A stretch of 64,000 bases of DNA from Branchiostoma floridae (lineage: Eukaryota > Chordata > Leptocardii > Amphioxiformes > Branchiostomatidae): NCBI RefSeq assembly GCF_000003815.2, contig NC_049996.1:6032012-6096011 (forward strand), in the 5' to 3' direction. A program made the position numbers and the translations under genes. Within the stretch, counting starts at the first letter, position 1; every line of letters begins with the position of its first letter. A model generated the notes under the pieces. The model saw only the letters and a list, made by a program, of their open reading frames with translations, was not told the DNA's origin and searched no databases. Shown here one piece after another: positions 1-11,600 of this stretch.

Positions 1-1029
1 GTATACTTATTCAAGACATTCAAACTTTATTTTATTTACATGCTTATTTACAAGTTGGACCAAAGGTTGGATAGCTGAGGACAGCAGCTTAGAATCCATA
101 TCTAAAGTTTTAAAGGAGATGCTGCCAGGCAGGTAAAGCTCAGTCTAGCTTATAAAGAGGGTATAGTTTACTTATACAGCAGTTTAGTTTATGAAATAAA
201 GGGTTGGAACTAAGTATTAAAAGACTAGATAATTTTTGCATATGGGAGAGATATGAGTAGAGAAATATGCTGCATTTTCTAGCAAACATTGCTAATCCAA
301 TACAATAGTGTATTAGACCAGGGATGAAAAAAGAGGCAAGGACAATATCATACACTGAGGTTTTAATTCAATGTTGTGCAAGTGAAATCAGTGATCACGA
401 GGGAAGGGGTGCTGAGAATCTTCCAGTGCAACTGCAAGTGAAGAAAGAAGATAACAGATGTTAAAAGAAACATGTTTTGAACAAATTGATTAAACAGAAT
501 ACAGTACACAGTCTGAATGTCTTCAATAATGACTGAGATATAATAATACTACATGTACATATGTGTCACAAATGTAGAGAAAAATACAAAAGGTTACCAA
601 CTCAGAACTGCTTACTTCTAAGTGGAATTTTTGCGTATTCCTTTGATCATATTTTTTTCTCTGAACAGTCTTTAGATGATAGAAATGCTGGAAGTTCTTG
701 ACCACTTTGCATGCATGTTTGAAGCATATAAAATAACATGCAAGACAGATTTTCTAATAAAGTCTCACAGTTGAAAGAAAGAAAGAAATTTCTGCCTCTA
801 AAAATGCCAACTTCTAAATGAAACTTTTGCTGTAATACCATTAACCACAACCAACACCTTAAGAAGCATTCTAGGTCTGCAGAATCTGTATGTGAAGGTT
901 AAGAAAGCACAGGATACAAAATGTATATACCTGGAATATGTGGTGATGTTGTTCCTATTTCATGGGTCGTGGGGATAACCATAAACTTTTCTATGCTGAA
1001 GATAGTGCAGGAAGCCAATTCACCACTCT

Positions 1030-1664
1030 TCATGGCTTCAAGGTGGCTATCTGGGCCAGACACGCCTTACCAGCCTTCCTGTTGTGCCTTTAAAAACATG
1101 AATACTGAATTAGTAAGATAAAGACTTGTACTGACATGTATTATACAATGTGCACAGATCATACAGGGCTAAAATTCTCTGCTGCCAACAATTTGGAGAA
1201 AAAGAGAGAAGTCACTTGCAGCATATACCTGGCTATAAGAAAATCAGGTATAGGTTCAGTGTTAGGAATCCCATATACTAATGTAGCAGAAGACAGCAAA
1301 AAAGGATTTTGAGCCCTGTTATGTATTGCACAACAATTTTTTTGTTTTATTAAGATACTGGAAGAATACATTGTAGCTTGAAACATGCCATGGCTAATGG
1401 TGAATCTCAATCAACCCAAGTAAACACAACAAAACTGTGTTTAGTATAAACATAACCATAAGAAGCAACCTGGTTATGATAACAGGTAACAACAACAACA
1501 TGCCAGTTTCAAAATTGGCATGAAGAGGAACATGAACTGAACCAGAATGTCTGTTTAGTTGATGCCAACTTACCAATACTCACGGTGGACACGCTGCGAA
1601 TAAATTTGTAGACTCATGCAGGGTAGTAAGCAAAATCTGAGCTTGGGTGTAATCAGTCCATTTA
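1030..1664 (-). CDS. 3' exons of an unrecognised gene (C-terminus)
   Basis: Three consecutive minus-strand exons join with matching phases. Exon 1584-1664 follows TTTGTAG and ends before GTGAGT; it reads KWTDYTQAQILLTTLHESTN then LFAACP. Exon 1229-1315 follows CATAACAG and ends before GTATAT; it reads AQNPFLLSSATLVYG then IPNTEPIPDFLIA. Exon 1030-1078 follows GCACAACAG and reads KAGKACLAQIATLKP, then TGA. Split codons are completed at both junctions (CC|G and AG|G). The peptide looks like ordinary soluble helical protein, but I do not recognise the family. Upstream exons must lie at higher coordinates; none could be linked securely. No AATAAA was seen close after the stop, so the 3' UTR end is unknown. 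The exon chain could be chance, but three phase-consistent junctions with good sites make that unlikely. Confidence 0.5.
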
Positions 1665-1923
1665 CTACAAATACTGCATTCAGATATTGTGTGTGGAGGA
1701 GGAGGGGGTACGTTCTACTAAGTTAACAGATTTTACTACAGAAAATTCTGTGGACCATTATCAAACTTGTGCAACATTAAAAGTGAAAAAAATTAAAGCT
1801 AAAAGGGTGACAGCAGAGTCAATGTTTGCATTGATTCTATAACAGTGTATGACTTCCAAAGTTAAACACCAGGAAAAAAGACCTTCCCAGTAATTATCTA
1901 TTAGTAAGTACGTTCTGTCCATT

Positions 1924-2202
1924 CTCCTACGCAGAGAAATCCAACGGCAACAGCAAACCACCTCTTGTCTGCACTGTGCTAACTCAACTCTCACTATCAG
2001 TTCCTGACCGCCCTGCTTATAAATTCTAATGAGCTTATCCTTTATATATGCCAGATACCTTTTGAAAACTGAAAAGCCTATTCTCTGACTGGCTGACAGC
2101 TGGCTTGTGGCAACACCCACAGGAAATGATGGTGACTGTTGAGATAGCAGACTATAGATAAGAAGTGGTTTGCTGTCGCCAGTGGATGTCTCTGCGTAGG
2201 AG
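1924..2202. mobile_element. foldback (MITE-like) element
   Basis: Two inverted arms face each other: CTCCTACGCAGAGA at 1924-1937 and its complement at 2189-2202. The match continues inward (GCAACAGCAAACCAC against GTGGTTTGCTGTCGC) for about 45 imperfect bases. No transposase is encoded. A long minus-strand frame across it is a by-product of the palindrome. Confidence 0.6.
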
Positions 2203-2283
2203 TTAGTAGATAAATTGACAACCAAAAATCTTCAATCATCTCAATTTATAATTCAATAAATCAAATCAAACCAACTGAAGAAA

Positions 2284-2555
2284 TTAGCTGGTTAAGTTGT
2301 GAGCGAGATCAGAAATACAATGTAGTACTATGCAGTCCTGGGTTCTAAATGTGCTTTGTTGGGTGTAGCTAAGTGCAGTATGTAACTGCTCAACATTATA
2401 ACTGAGAACAAATGCCCTTGGTGCATGTCCAGTAGTTTCATTATTAACACAGAGGCGAATGAGTCGGAAGCCATCTGAATGAAAATTATTTCTGGGTATT
2501 TGTAGTGCATTCCGAACTGCCAAACTACAGAATTCTCTCAATAACTGCTGTTATC
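2284..2555 (-). other. possible minus-strand exon or element remnant
   Basis: A minus-strand open stretch begins after an acceptor-like GATAACAGCAG (2542-2556) and reads LLREFCSLAVRNALQIPRNN, then FHSDGFRLIRLCVNNET and further. Its composition is protein-like. It could be an upstream exon of the gene ending at 1030, but no donor of the required phase was found. It could equally be a decayed transposon piece. Confidence 0.2.
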
Positions 2556-2753
2556 TGCCTATGTATAGTCTTCAAGCCTTAAAAACCAAATGTTCACGAA
2601 TATCTCTACTACCATTCATTCTAATTGAAGTGTAGCCAAAGCTCACAGCATCTGGGCAAGCCAATTTTCTGCTTGGCTTAGAGCACTTTGTGGTCATTAA
2701 TATCAATCAGTCCTTGTTGATGAATCGTAATGTCTTTGCTCATATCTTCACAT

Positions 2754-3722
2754 GGAAAAGTGTATTGAAGAGGGACTTAGCCTTGCATAGCCAAGCCAAG
2801 AGCCAGCCGATTGGTACAGGTACAGTCTGAGCAGTGAGTTTAACGTTAACACTAGCTGCATTTATGGAATACCTCTACAACCATGCTGTAGAAGACAACT
2901 GGACAGTGAGTGATGTGTTACCAACCTTTCTGTGGCCTGGTGGTGCTGGGCGCCGGAGGTGTGCTGGGCGCCGGAGGTGTGATGGGCGCCGGAGGTGTGA
3001 TGGGCACCGGAGGTGTGCTGGCCACCAGAGGTGTGCTGGCCACTGGAGGTGTGCTGGCCACCGGAGGTGTGCTGGCCGCTGGAAAAGTGTATTGAAGAGG
3101 GACTTAGCCTTGCATAGCCAAGCCATGAGCCTGCCGATTGGTACAGGTACAGTCTGAGCAGCGAGTTTAACGTTAACACTAGCTGCATTTATGGAATACC
3201 TCTACAACCACGCTGTAGAAGACAACTAGACAGTGAGTGATGTGTTACCAACCTTTCTGTGGCCTGGTGGTGCTGGGCGCCGGAGGTGTGCTGGGCGCCG
3301 GAGGTGTGCTGGGCGCCGGAGGTGTGTTGGCCACTGGAGGTGTGCTGGCCGCCGGAGGTGTGCTGGCCACTGGAGGTGTGCTGGCCGCCGGAGGTGTGCT
3401 GGCCACTGGAGGTGTGCTGGCCGCCGGAGGTGTGCTGGCCACTGGAGGTGTGCTGGCCGCCGGAGGTGTGCTGGCCGCCAGAGGTGTGCTGGCCACTGGA
3501 GGTGTGCTGGCCACTGGAGGTGTGCTGGCCGCCGGAGGTGTGCTGGCCGCCGGAGGTGTGCTGGCCACCAGAGGTGTGCTGGCCGCCGGAGGGGTGCTGG
3601 CCGCCGGAGGTGTGCTGGCCGCTGGAGGTGTGCTGGCCGCCGGAGGTGTGCTGGCCACCGGAGGTGTGCTGGCCACTGGAGGTGTGCTGAGCGCCGGAGG
3701 TGTGCTGGCCACTGGAGGTATG
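2754..3722. repeat. 327-bp tandem duplication with 18-bp minisatellites
   Basis: The sequence from GGAAAAGTGTATTGAAGAGG at 2754 recurs at 3081, giving a 327-bp tandem duplication with a few substitutions. Each copy ends in an array of the 18-bp unit GGAGGTGTGCTGGCCGCC: about 8 units near 2945-3090 and about 25 units near 3275-3722. Units alternate between GCCGCC, GCCACT and GCCACC forms. Because 18 is divisible by three, every frame is open through the array. These frames (AGG- or GVL-rich peptides) show no sign of being genes. Confidence 0.85.
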
Positions 3723-4639
3723 CTGGTGTTTCCCGACCCTATTTTTTTTTATTTGAAACAAAAAAAAATTTCATATTGATGGCTACACCTCATGTTGACA
3801 AAATGTCACAGCCTCTCCTGTCTCTTCATTAGGTATGGGCCTCAAGTTCCAGTAGCTATACGTGCCTATTTTGAACGGTATGTTAAGAATTTTTAGGGTT
3901 AGGGTTAGGACTTTGCTACCAGGGACCCCTTAAATTAACTGTAACTTGAGTAAGTCCCTCGATATCTCCTACCCCCGACTTTTTGCAAGTGTTTATTTTT
4001 TCGACCGACCGACCGACCCAATCTTTTTCTAAAAAAATCTAAGAAACAACAAATAAAATTGGTGTGCCCTTAGTATACTTCTAAAACAAACAAGGGTCCG
4101 TAGGGCACAAACCTCCTTGAAGTAATTACGGTGTTTGCAGTGTGGTATAAAATGTTTGATATTTGGCTAAATTCAATTTTTTGCGTTGGCAGTAGCAGTT
4201 CAACTGTAATGTTTGATAGCTCTTTTCACATTCCACCACGTCAAGGTATAACAACAAAGCTATTGATCATGTATGTGATGTAGGTTCACATCATTTCTGC
4301 CAGGAACTACAAATTCCACACATCTCAGTCTTGGATTCTCCTGTCGATTTTTTCGACAGATGAGCAGGCAAACAGGCACTTGCTGGTGGGTACGGCAACC
4401 TATTTGCCTGACCTGCACGACTTTTTTTTGGAGAAGGAGGGATGTTCGATTCCTTCACCACCCTCTCGTCTATTAGCGCACTATGTTTCACAGGGACAAG
4501 AACTGCATGCCACGTGTAAGACGACCCCAGCTGATGGAGGTTTGTTATTTGGAGTGTCCGTCTCCTAGGAGGACTTCCGACCAAGGATTTAAGGGGTTCC
4601 TCCTACCCCTGACTCGTGTGTCATGGCGGGTGCGTCATG
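3723..4639. other. no gene seen
   Basis: AT-rich single-copy-looking DNA with a short AGGGTTAGGGTTAGG run near 3895 and a GACC run near 4002. The plus-strand frames at 4380-4930 run into the SINE and show no recognisable domain. Confidence 0.4.
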
Positions 4640-4860
4640 CCCGAACATGCCCTAAGGCCTGCCACTGCTACAAAGGCCTGTCACTGCCACTAGCTGCAGC
4701 TTGGTACTCATATACACCTGAGTTAGGTGAGGAAAGTCGTGTAAAGTGCCTTTACCAAGGGCACAAGATCAGTGGCACAGCGGGTTCAAACTCAGGACCT
4801 CTTGGGCCGGAGCACAACGCGCTGCCAATCACGCCACGTGATCTCACTAAACTATTGATC
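4640..4860 (-). mobile_element. tRNA-derived SINE
   Basis: On the minus strand, an A-box-like GTGGCGTGATTGG and a B-box-like GAGTTTGAACCC lie at tRNA-like spacing (about 4795-4850). They are followed by a conserved-looking body with AAGGCACTTTACACGACTTT and CAGGTGTATATGAGTACC. Internal Pol III boxes followed by a tRNA-unrelated body are the usual layout of a tRNA-derived SINE. Ends are approximate. Confidence 0.55.
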
Positions 4861-5637
4861 ATGTACATCTCAGTACACGTGAATCCCCCAGTTACAACAG
4901 CCCCAGTTTCAGCACCAGAGACAGGATAGATGATAGATTCAACTCTCCACACACAAACATACCTGTGCATCGCCTCTTGGCTGAGTGAAGTTCTGATGCA
5001 TCCTACAAAATACAACAAAGGAAATATTTTATGCCGTGGCTATCAAAAGGAACGTATTGCACAAAGAGGTCTTATTGACAGGAAAAGGTTGGGCAGGCAA
5101 GAACTGGAAGAATTTGTTAAATTAGTAGTTCATTATTCCTACTCTGAAATACCAATAAGTCTCTATTGACAGGATCATCCTCAAGGTTAAGATTGCCCAA
5201 TGGTTATGAGGTTGATAGGCTAATCAGGTGTTATAGACTTTCTTTCAACATTATCAAAACTGTAAGGACTGCTTTGGATGGTTTCAGTCCTTACAATAGA
5301 CAGATTGACTGACTGTCCATCAAAATTAGCATGTATGAAAAGTACATCTTCCATCAGAAATTCTTACTTACTGTTGTGCTTGGCCGCTTCCTCTTGCTGG
5401 ACTCCTGTGTGGTAACCAGGAGGGTCACAGTTATTGATGAACCGTTTGAAACTGAAGGCATTTTTGACATCTTGTTTTTTCCCTTTTTCATTGAATTTGG
5501 ATTCTGCACTGGATGTCATCTATTAAATGTACTTCCTGTGGCCCAATGTAAATAATATCTTAACAGTGTGACCCAGTCAGAATTGCCCTGAAGAAGGTGA
5601 CAGGCGGTCACCAAAACGTTGGTGTAAAAAGAGTATC

Positions 5638-5643
5638 TTTATT
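5638..5643 (-). terminator. polyadenylation signal AATAAA
   Basis: AATAAA on the minus strand, about 45 bases after the stop of the helical-protein gene. It supports that exon as terminal. Confidence 0.5.
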
Positions 5644-5686
5644 CAGATGATGATAAGTGTTGCACAGCTAGTGACAGGGTTAACAT

Positions 5687-8600
5687 TCATACCATTTTCG
5701 CTGCGCGCTCCTGAAAGTAAGCCAGAATGTCTTGGATCTCTGCGACCTTGCGTCTGATGGTCTGGGACGCGCTGGGGAAATTGCGGATGATCTTGTTGCT
5801 GCCCTTCACCAGGGAGGCCACCTGGGTAGGGAGGCACAATTGTAGCTTGTCAATAACTCAAAACTTTCATAATTTTAACGGATGATGTAATACTGCCTCC
5901 TTACTGTATTCCAGAGGAGAGTGTTCCAGTTCTGCTGGTAATATTTGTCTGAATCCAAAAATTGTATCTACCACTTGACATTGAACGAGGGATTAGTTGC
6001 ATTATAAAGCAGTAACCCCCTGCGTACCCTCCAATTAAATTACAGCCAGGTGTAACACATTATAAAACAAACAACCATTGGACAAACTTAAACTTGGCAG
6101 CTCTAAAGAAATATTTGGTTGGGCTTGAAGATTATTTGCAATGTGTTTCTGGATACTTCAAAGTTCGACAAATTGTAGCCTTAGTAACTTTATGTCCCAC
6201 TTGCTTTTGGTCAAAAATGTGCTTTGATCTTTGTCAATCATCCCATTGATACCCATACTTAAGACTTGAAAAAAAGGGCCTTGGGCCGATGGGTCTGCAT
6301 GAAGGGGCAATACTCAGTTACTGGATTTTAAATGGTCCATTTATTTGTTCATCTGTGATTAATTGTAACACATTTAGTTGATTTTGTGTACATAAAGATG
6401 TGGCCTAGGCCACACCAATTTAATTTCTTGGTTCACGGATTTTTTCATAAAAAATATGGAGCGAGAGGGCAAAATAAAAATAAAACTCGTAAAATGGTTG
6501 GGGTAAAGGTAACGGCTAATCCAAAACATGAATAAAAAAAGTTTTCAGCTTGAAAAAAGTACAAAAACACTATTATTGTACAGTAACCGTACCTGTACCC
6601 ACACTTTAAGGAGCTTATAATATAAAGGCCAATTTGCTACACCAGAAAGTTGGTGAATGATTTCATTAATGGTGAAAATTTGCTGAGTGGTAATTTTTAT
6701 TTTTATTTCTTTTTCCAAAAAATAGGAGCGAGCGAATCCGTGAACCAAGAAATTAAATTGGTGTGGCCCTATAAGAAAATAACACTCTCCTCTGGAGTAC
6801 AGTATGGCTTTACATGTAGTAGGAAATCTTAAGCAGTACATGAATTTGAAGTGAAGTCGAGGCTATACATAAGGTATTATGGCACCCTGTGGAACCATGA
6901 GCATTAATGATACCTGCCCTCTGAAAAACAAAACAATTGCAATGACAGAATAAAACTACACTGCATTGTGCCCTCTAGCTGAACATATAAAAACTGCAGT
7001 GCAGAAACACATATCATTAACAGCATAAGGTACAACTAAAAGATTGAGACATGTTTCAGATCATGTGTTACCAGTACTATTACAAAGAAGCCCCTGTACA
7101 CATCAACAATGTTGAAATACATGTAACGTGCATACTATCTTTACAACACACTAAGCCTGTGATAAATGTAATAAAAGGATCAGTTTTAAAATATATTTTC
7201 TGTGACATTATTTATGTGTCAGTTCTTTCTGCAATTGTAGTGTCATATCTCAGTTTGAACAGTTTCTGATAATATGTGGAAATATGAGTACCAGTAAAGA
7301 TGAGTACCTTGTTATTAAGGGCTTTGATGTCGTCTTTCATGTTGTGGTAGTACATCAGCAGTGACTCCACGCAGCTGTTTCCCATGGAGAACGTGTTCAT
7401 CTCCTGGCTCTTGTCGACTATCTGGTGTATGACACGATCCGCACAGCTGGAAAAGGTGAACTGTATTGTCATCATCATGCCACATTTTAAATTCTTAGTT
7501 CTTAGAGTAATGCTTTGAAAACACCTGTAAACAGATTCCATTCTAGCTTAGCAAATTAATCAGCTGCTGCTAATAAACTAACCACGACTCACAGTGTTCT
7601 AGCTGCACTTTAGCCTAACAGGTCACCACGGTATAACGGGACTATCCGTTACAGACTCATACCGGAATTATGCTGTCCCATTTAGAATAGTGTTTACATG
7701 TAGATATACAACTTCAATGAGAGAAAATCCCATGAAGAAACAGTTCTGCTGGAGATGTTTTAACTTCTATAGCAAGAGCACATATCCAGTAAAAAATGTC
7801 CCCAAAATCCAACCAGTAAATTGATTTTTCTAACATCTTATTTACACTGCACTATATGCTCGCTAGCTTTCTGCAAGAGGCCCTTTCTCTGCTAAACTGC
7901 TAAATGTAGTACTCAGGACATGAAAATGTACACGTCCGACACTTACAAATATACGCCGTGTATTGCAAAATAAAAACAAATATCTGAAAACGTATGATTA
8001 TCAATGTCATTGACTATTCCAAGGTCAAAAAGTATGTGAAAGAACAAAAATGTTATAATAATAAGGTCTTACTCTGTTTGTTCAGTCATCTGTTCAATCT
8101 TCCTAACCACGTAGATTTCATAATAAAGGCAACTTTCTGAGGGTCAACCTTTTTCAATTCACACGCTTGCACCAGTTTTGGGTTCCCAGGGGATGTCATC
8201 CATGTAATCAAATCAACCTGGCCTTAGGTTAAAATAATATATGGGCCAGAACCCTGACCAGGGCTTAAAATACAACCTGAATATGCAGGTTAGTGCAGGT
8301 AAAATTAGAGCTGTGCAGGTATTTTTGGTAACCTGAACATAACTTCCATGGTCTGGGTTTTCTACATAAATTTCCTATGATGTATGTGTATATTATGGAT
8401 TGTTATCTGTCAGTGAGCTGCATTGACAGTTACCACCTATAAAGCATAAAAGAAAAAAAATAGTAATGGTTCCTGAATAATTTTGGTATGATTCTGAGTG
8501 GTGCAGGTAAAAATTATCTGGTGCAGGTATGCAGAAGTATTTCGAGCCCTGTCAAGATATGCAGAAGTATTTCGAGCCCTGTCAATCTCCCAAACCACTG

Positions 8601-11600
8601 GACTACATAGTCACAGAATCACAAGTATTGATTCCCCTTCCTTATAGTTATACTAACATACCTCATGAATGATACCGGTGTCACTGGCACCTAAAGGGAC
8701 ATAAAGAGTACTTTGTTACTGCAAAATTCATATAATGTCAATATAGAACACTACACGGTATGTTTGTATCACCCAAGGTGCCAGCCTGACCGCGGGTAGG
8801 ATGGCTGGACGGCCGATCCGACCTATGGGAGGGGTGGGACTGAGGGTGATGCGGAATACACCTTGTTTTATTTCATTTATGTCATACCCACCTGAGAAAA
8901 CCCATGTTTTGATGCAAAATGCAATTATAGAATTTGAATAAAATTTGGTGATCTCGAACACAAGTTGTTACAAAACAATGTTTTAACGTCTGAATCAGGT
9001 ATTTGAATTTTTTACCGCACTGCACTTGGCGTGCACAGGTACGTTTGAAACATTTGATGGAAGCCTATCTGTGACAAAACTGTGAAGCCTGTTATCATCA
9101 TTTTCTCTATAGTGGCCACCTGGCTATAGTGGCCGCATTGTTGAGTGGCCACTATAGACAGGTTTGATTGTATTGTTACAATCCATCCATAGCTTCTAAA
9201 CTTATGCTGACCACAAATATACATTATCATATAGCCAGGCGCCGCGGACCAATCAGAAAGCCCCGTTCCACGTAGGTTATGACGCAACACATAGATTCCG
9301 GCCAGGCAATTCATTCTGACCAACCAGAATGAGCGATACACATAAGATATACAGGCTTTGGCCAATCAAAAGGAGCGAAACACATGCCAGAGCAGAGGGG
9401 GAATGGCTCCTTCTGTTAACATTGATAATTAGTTCTGTTGTTCTAAAAAGGCAAAGACTGCAATTTTTTGAATATTTTCTGTGGAAATTTTGGTTTCAAA
9501 CTGCAATCTGTAATCTCCTTACAAATGTATGTACCAATTAGCAAGGAACAAATGTGAACTGTCAGAAATTCGACAAAGGAATTCACACGTATAGTACCAA
9601 GGGATCTATGCGTCATACAGGAGTTTGCAAGTTTCGGTACCTCTGTGAAAATTCAAGCGTCTCAGACGGCGAAACGCCGTTTGCGACAACCGTCCAAGGC
9701 GTCTTAAATTATTGGGACGCTTTGGACGGTTACGGCGGCGGACGGCATGGGACGGGCTTTTGAACGCCCGACGAAACGTCCAAGACGGTCCGAACGGCAT
9801 AACAAACGCTTGGACGCGTCTAGATTGGCACTTTAGACGCGTCCGGTCGGACGTTCGGGACGTCCGAGACGGCGTCTGAAAGCGGGCAGCCGGACGCTCC
9901 CGCGCTCCGTCGGGCGGGCCCCCCGCTGGGAACAGACGTCTCTGCGGACGGACCAGACGCCGATTGCGACGGACGTAAATGACGTAATCCAGGCTGCTGG
10001 GACGGATCGGATGCCGATTGCGACGGGCATAAACGGCGTAATCCAGGCCGCTGGTACAGGCGGTAGCCTCCACCACGCCTTCCCACGGGGGGTACAGATC
10101 GTAAAATTCGACAGAAAATGGAATGAAAGGCCAAGAGGCAGTCATCGCTATATTATTAAAGGTTAATATCTGGGCCAAACTCCTAGCAAAATATTTTTTC
10201 TTCAAGACACAGTTTTAGTTAGTCAGGCAGTACGGTAGAAACTCATAACGGGCCGGTGCATTTAATTTGGAACGTGCGTAGACGGCTGCCCGGACGCCGT
10301 TTCTGACGCCGTCCGGTCACGGCTATAATTTTATGGCCTGTTGGGACAAGCGTTGCCACATACCAAACAAACAAATATTCAGCCAGGCAGTGGAAGACCA
10401 CCCACGACCGGGCCGTCAGGTTTAGTTAAAATCAAACGCAACTTGAACAAATTTCTTCGTAAATTCAGACATACTTCGCGGCGTTTGATAAACTTTGCTA
10501 CATGTATGAAATTCAATCCGACCTTCAATCGTGTCCGCGGCTCTTTGTGCCGCCGTGCCGCCCGCACTGTCACACGTTACATCATAATGGACGAGTCCAC
10601 ATAACATCAAAGGTGAATACAGGACGTTTTATAATTCTCTATCGTACATTTTAATCACAATAGTCTTAATTAAAGACTGGATACATTGTAAATGTGCAAT
10701 ACATTTTCTGCAAAGCTCATATGTCATTTTTATTTCGCGGTAGCGAAACAAATTTGTCCGTTTCATAAGTTCCCAACCCCTAGTAGTTGGGAGGGCCGAT
10801 TTCATTGACGGCAAAATCGGTAGGTGCTATCTCATTATCTGTTGTCTAAATCTACATTTTAACAGCATTATCATTCTTAATCGAAACCACAGATATTTTT
10901 TACAAGTATTTTACAACGTGTTCATAAGTCTTTTTATTTTGTGGCATCAAAGTAAGATCCTAAATTTTATCATTCCTTTGCGTATGTGGGGAGGGCACCG
11001 AAACTTTGCAACCGTCGTCGGCAAACTTTGCAACATGTTGTACAAAAATAAGAATAAAATGAGTATCACTTACCGGCGCCAGCAAAGTATCGACAGTCAG
11101 CTAACGGAAGGACGCTGCTTCTTTTGACGGCATCTGTGATTTCTCCTGTCCGTTACGTTTCACAGTTGCTTCAGGTAAGTAGTATGATTTATCCCCCTTG
11201 TCGGCGCACGACAAATAATTTTTGTACATTCTTTTTTAGTATAAATAACGAATAAAGTCATCGCCGTAAACCCAACCTCAGCACAATGTCGTAGAAACAT
11301 CAACTGCTACTTCTAGACGTGATGTCCTTGGTCTAAAAGTAAGCAAAGTTTTAACAAACAGACATAAAATCCACAGAAATAGTCACCTTCTGAACATATG
11401 TCCTGCAACCGCCGGATTGTTCAACGGTCTGAAATTCGAATTCACCCGCTGAAATTGGCGCATGTGCAGAAGTTAAAACGTAATGTTTCCCGTGGGGATA
11501 AGGACAGACGCAAGCCGTCTGAGGGCGTCGGGTTCCTAAGTATTTTATAGCCCCATCAGTGGCCGTCTCAGACGGCCGTCTCAGACGTCTTTCAGCCGTC

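Noticed and set aside
2834-3157. Plus-strand exon MEYLYNHAVEDNWT followed by GTGAGT in the 327-bp duplication
   Set aside because: The second copy has a stop at the same place and no partner exon was found.
3233-3832. Cysteine/arginine- and valine-rich long frames across the 18-bp array
   Set aside because: Open only because 18 is divisible by three; no flanking exons or domain.
3895-3911. Telomere-like TTAGGG repeats
   Set aside because: Only two to three imperfect units; too short to suggest an interstitial telomere.
8082-8210. Alternative minus-strand frame reading ELKKVDPQKVAFIMKSTWLG in the 8.1-kb region
   Set aside because: It ends in a stop before the donor and does not join the 7.4-kb exon; the other frame joins in phase.
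9606-10205. Protein gene of about 200 codons on the minus strand
   Set aside because: It lies in the GACG-rich end of a transposon, is Arg/Pro-rich in all frames, and has no known motif.
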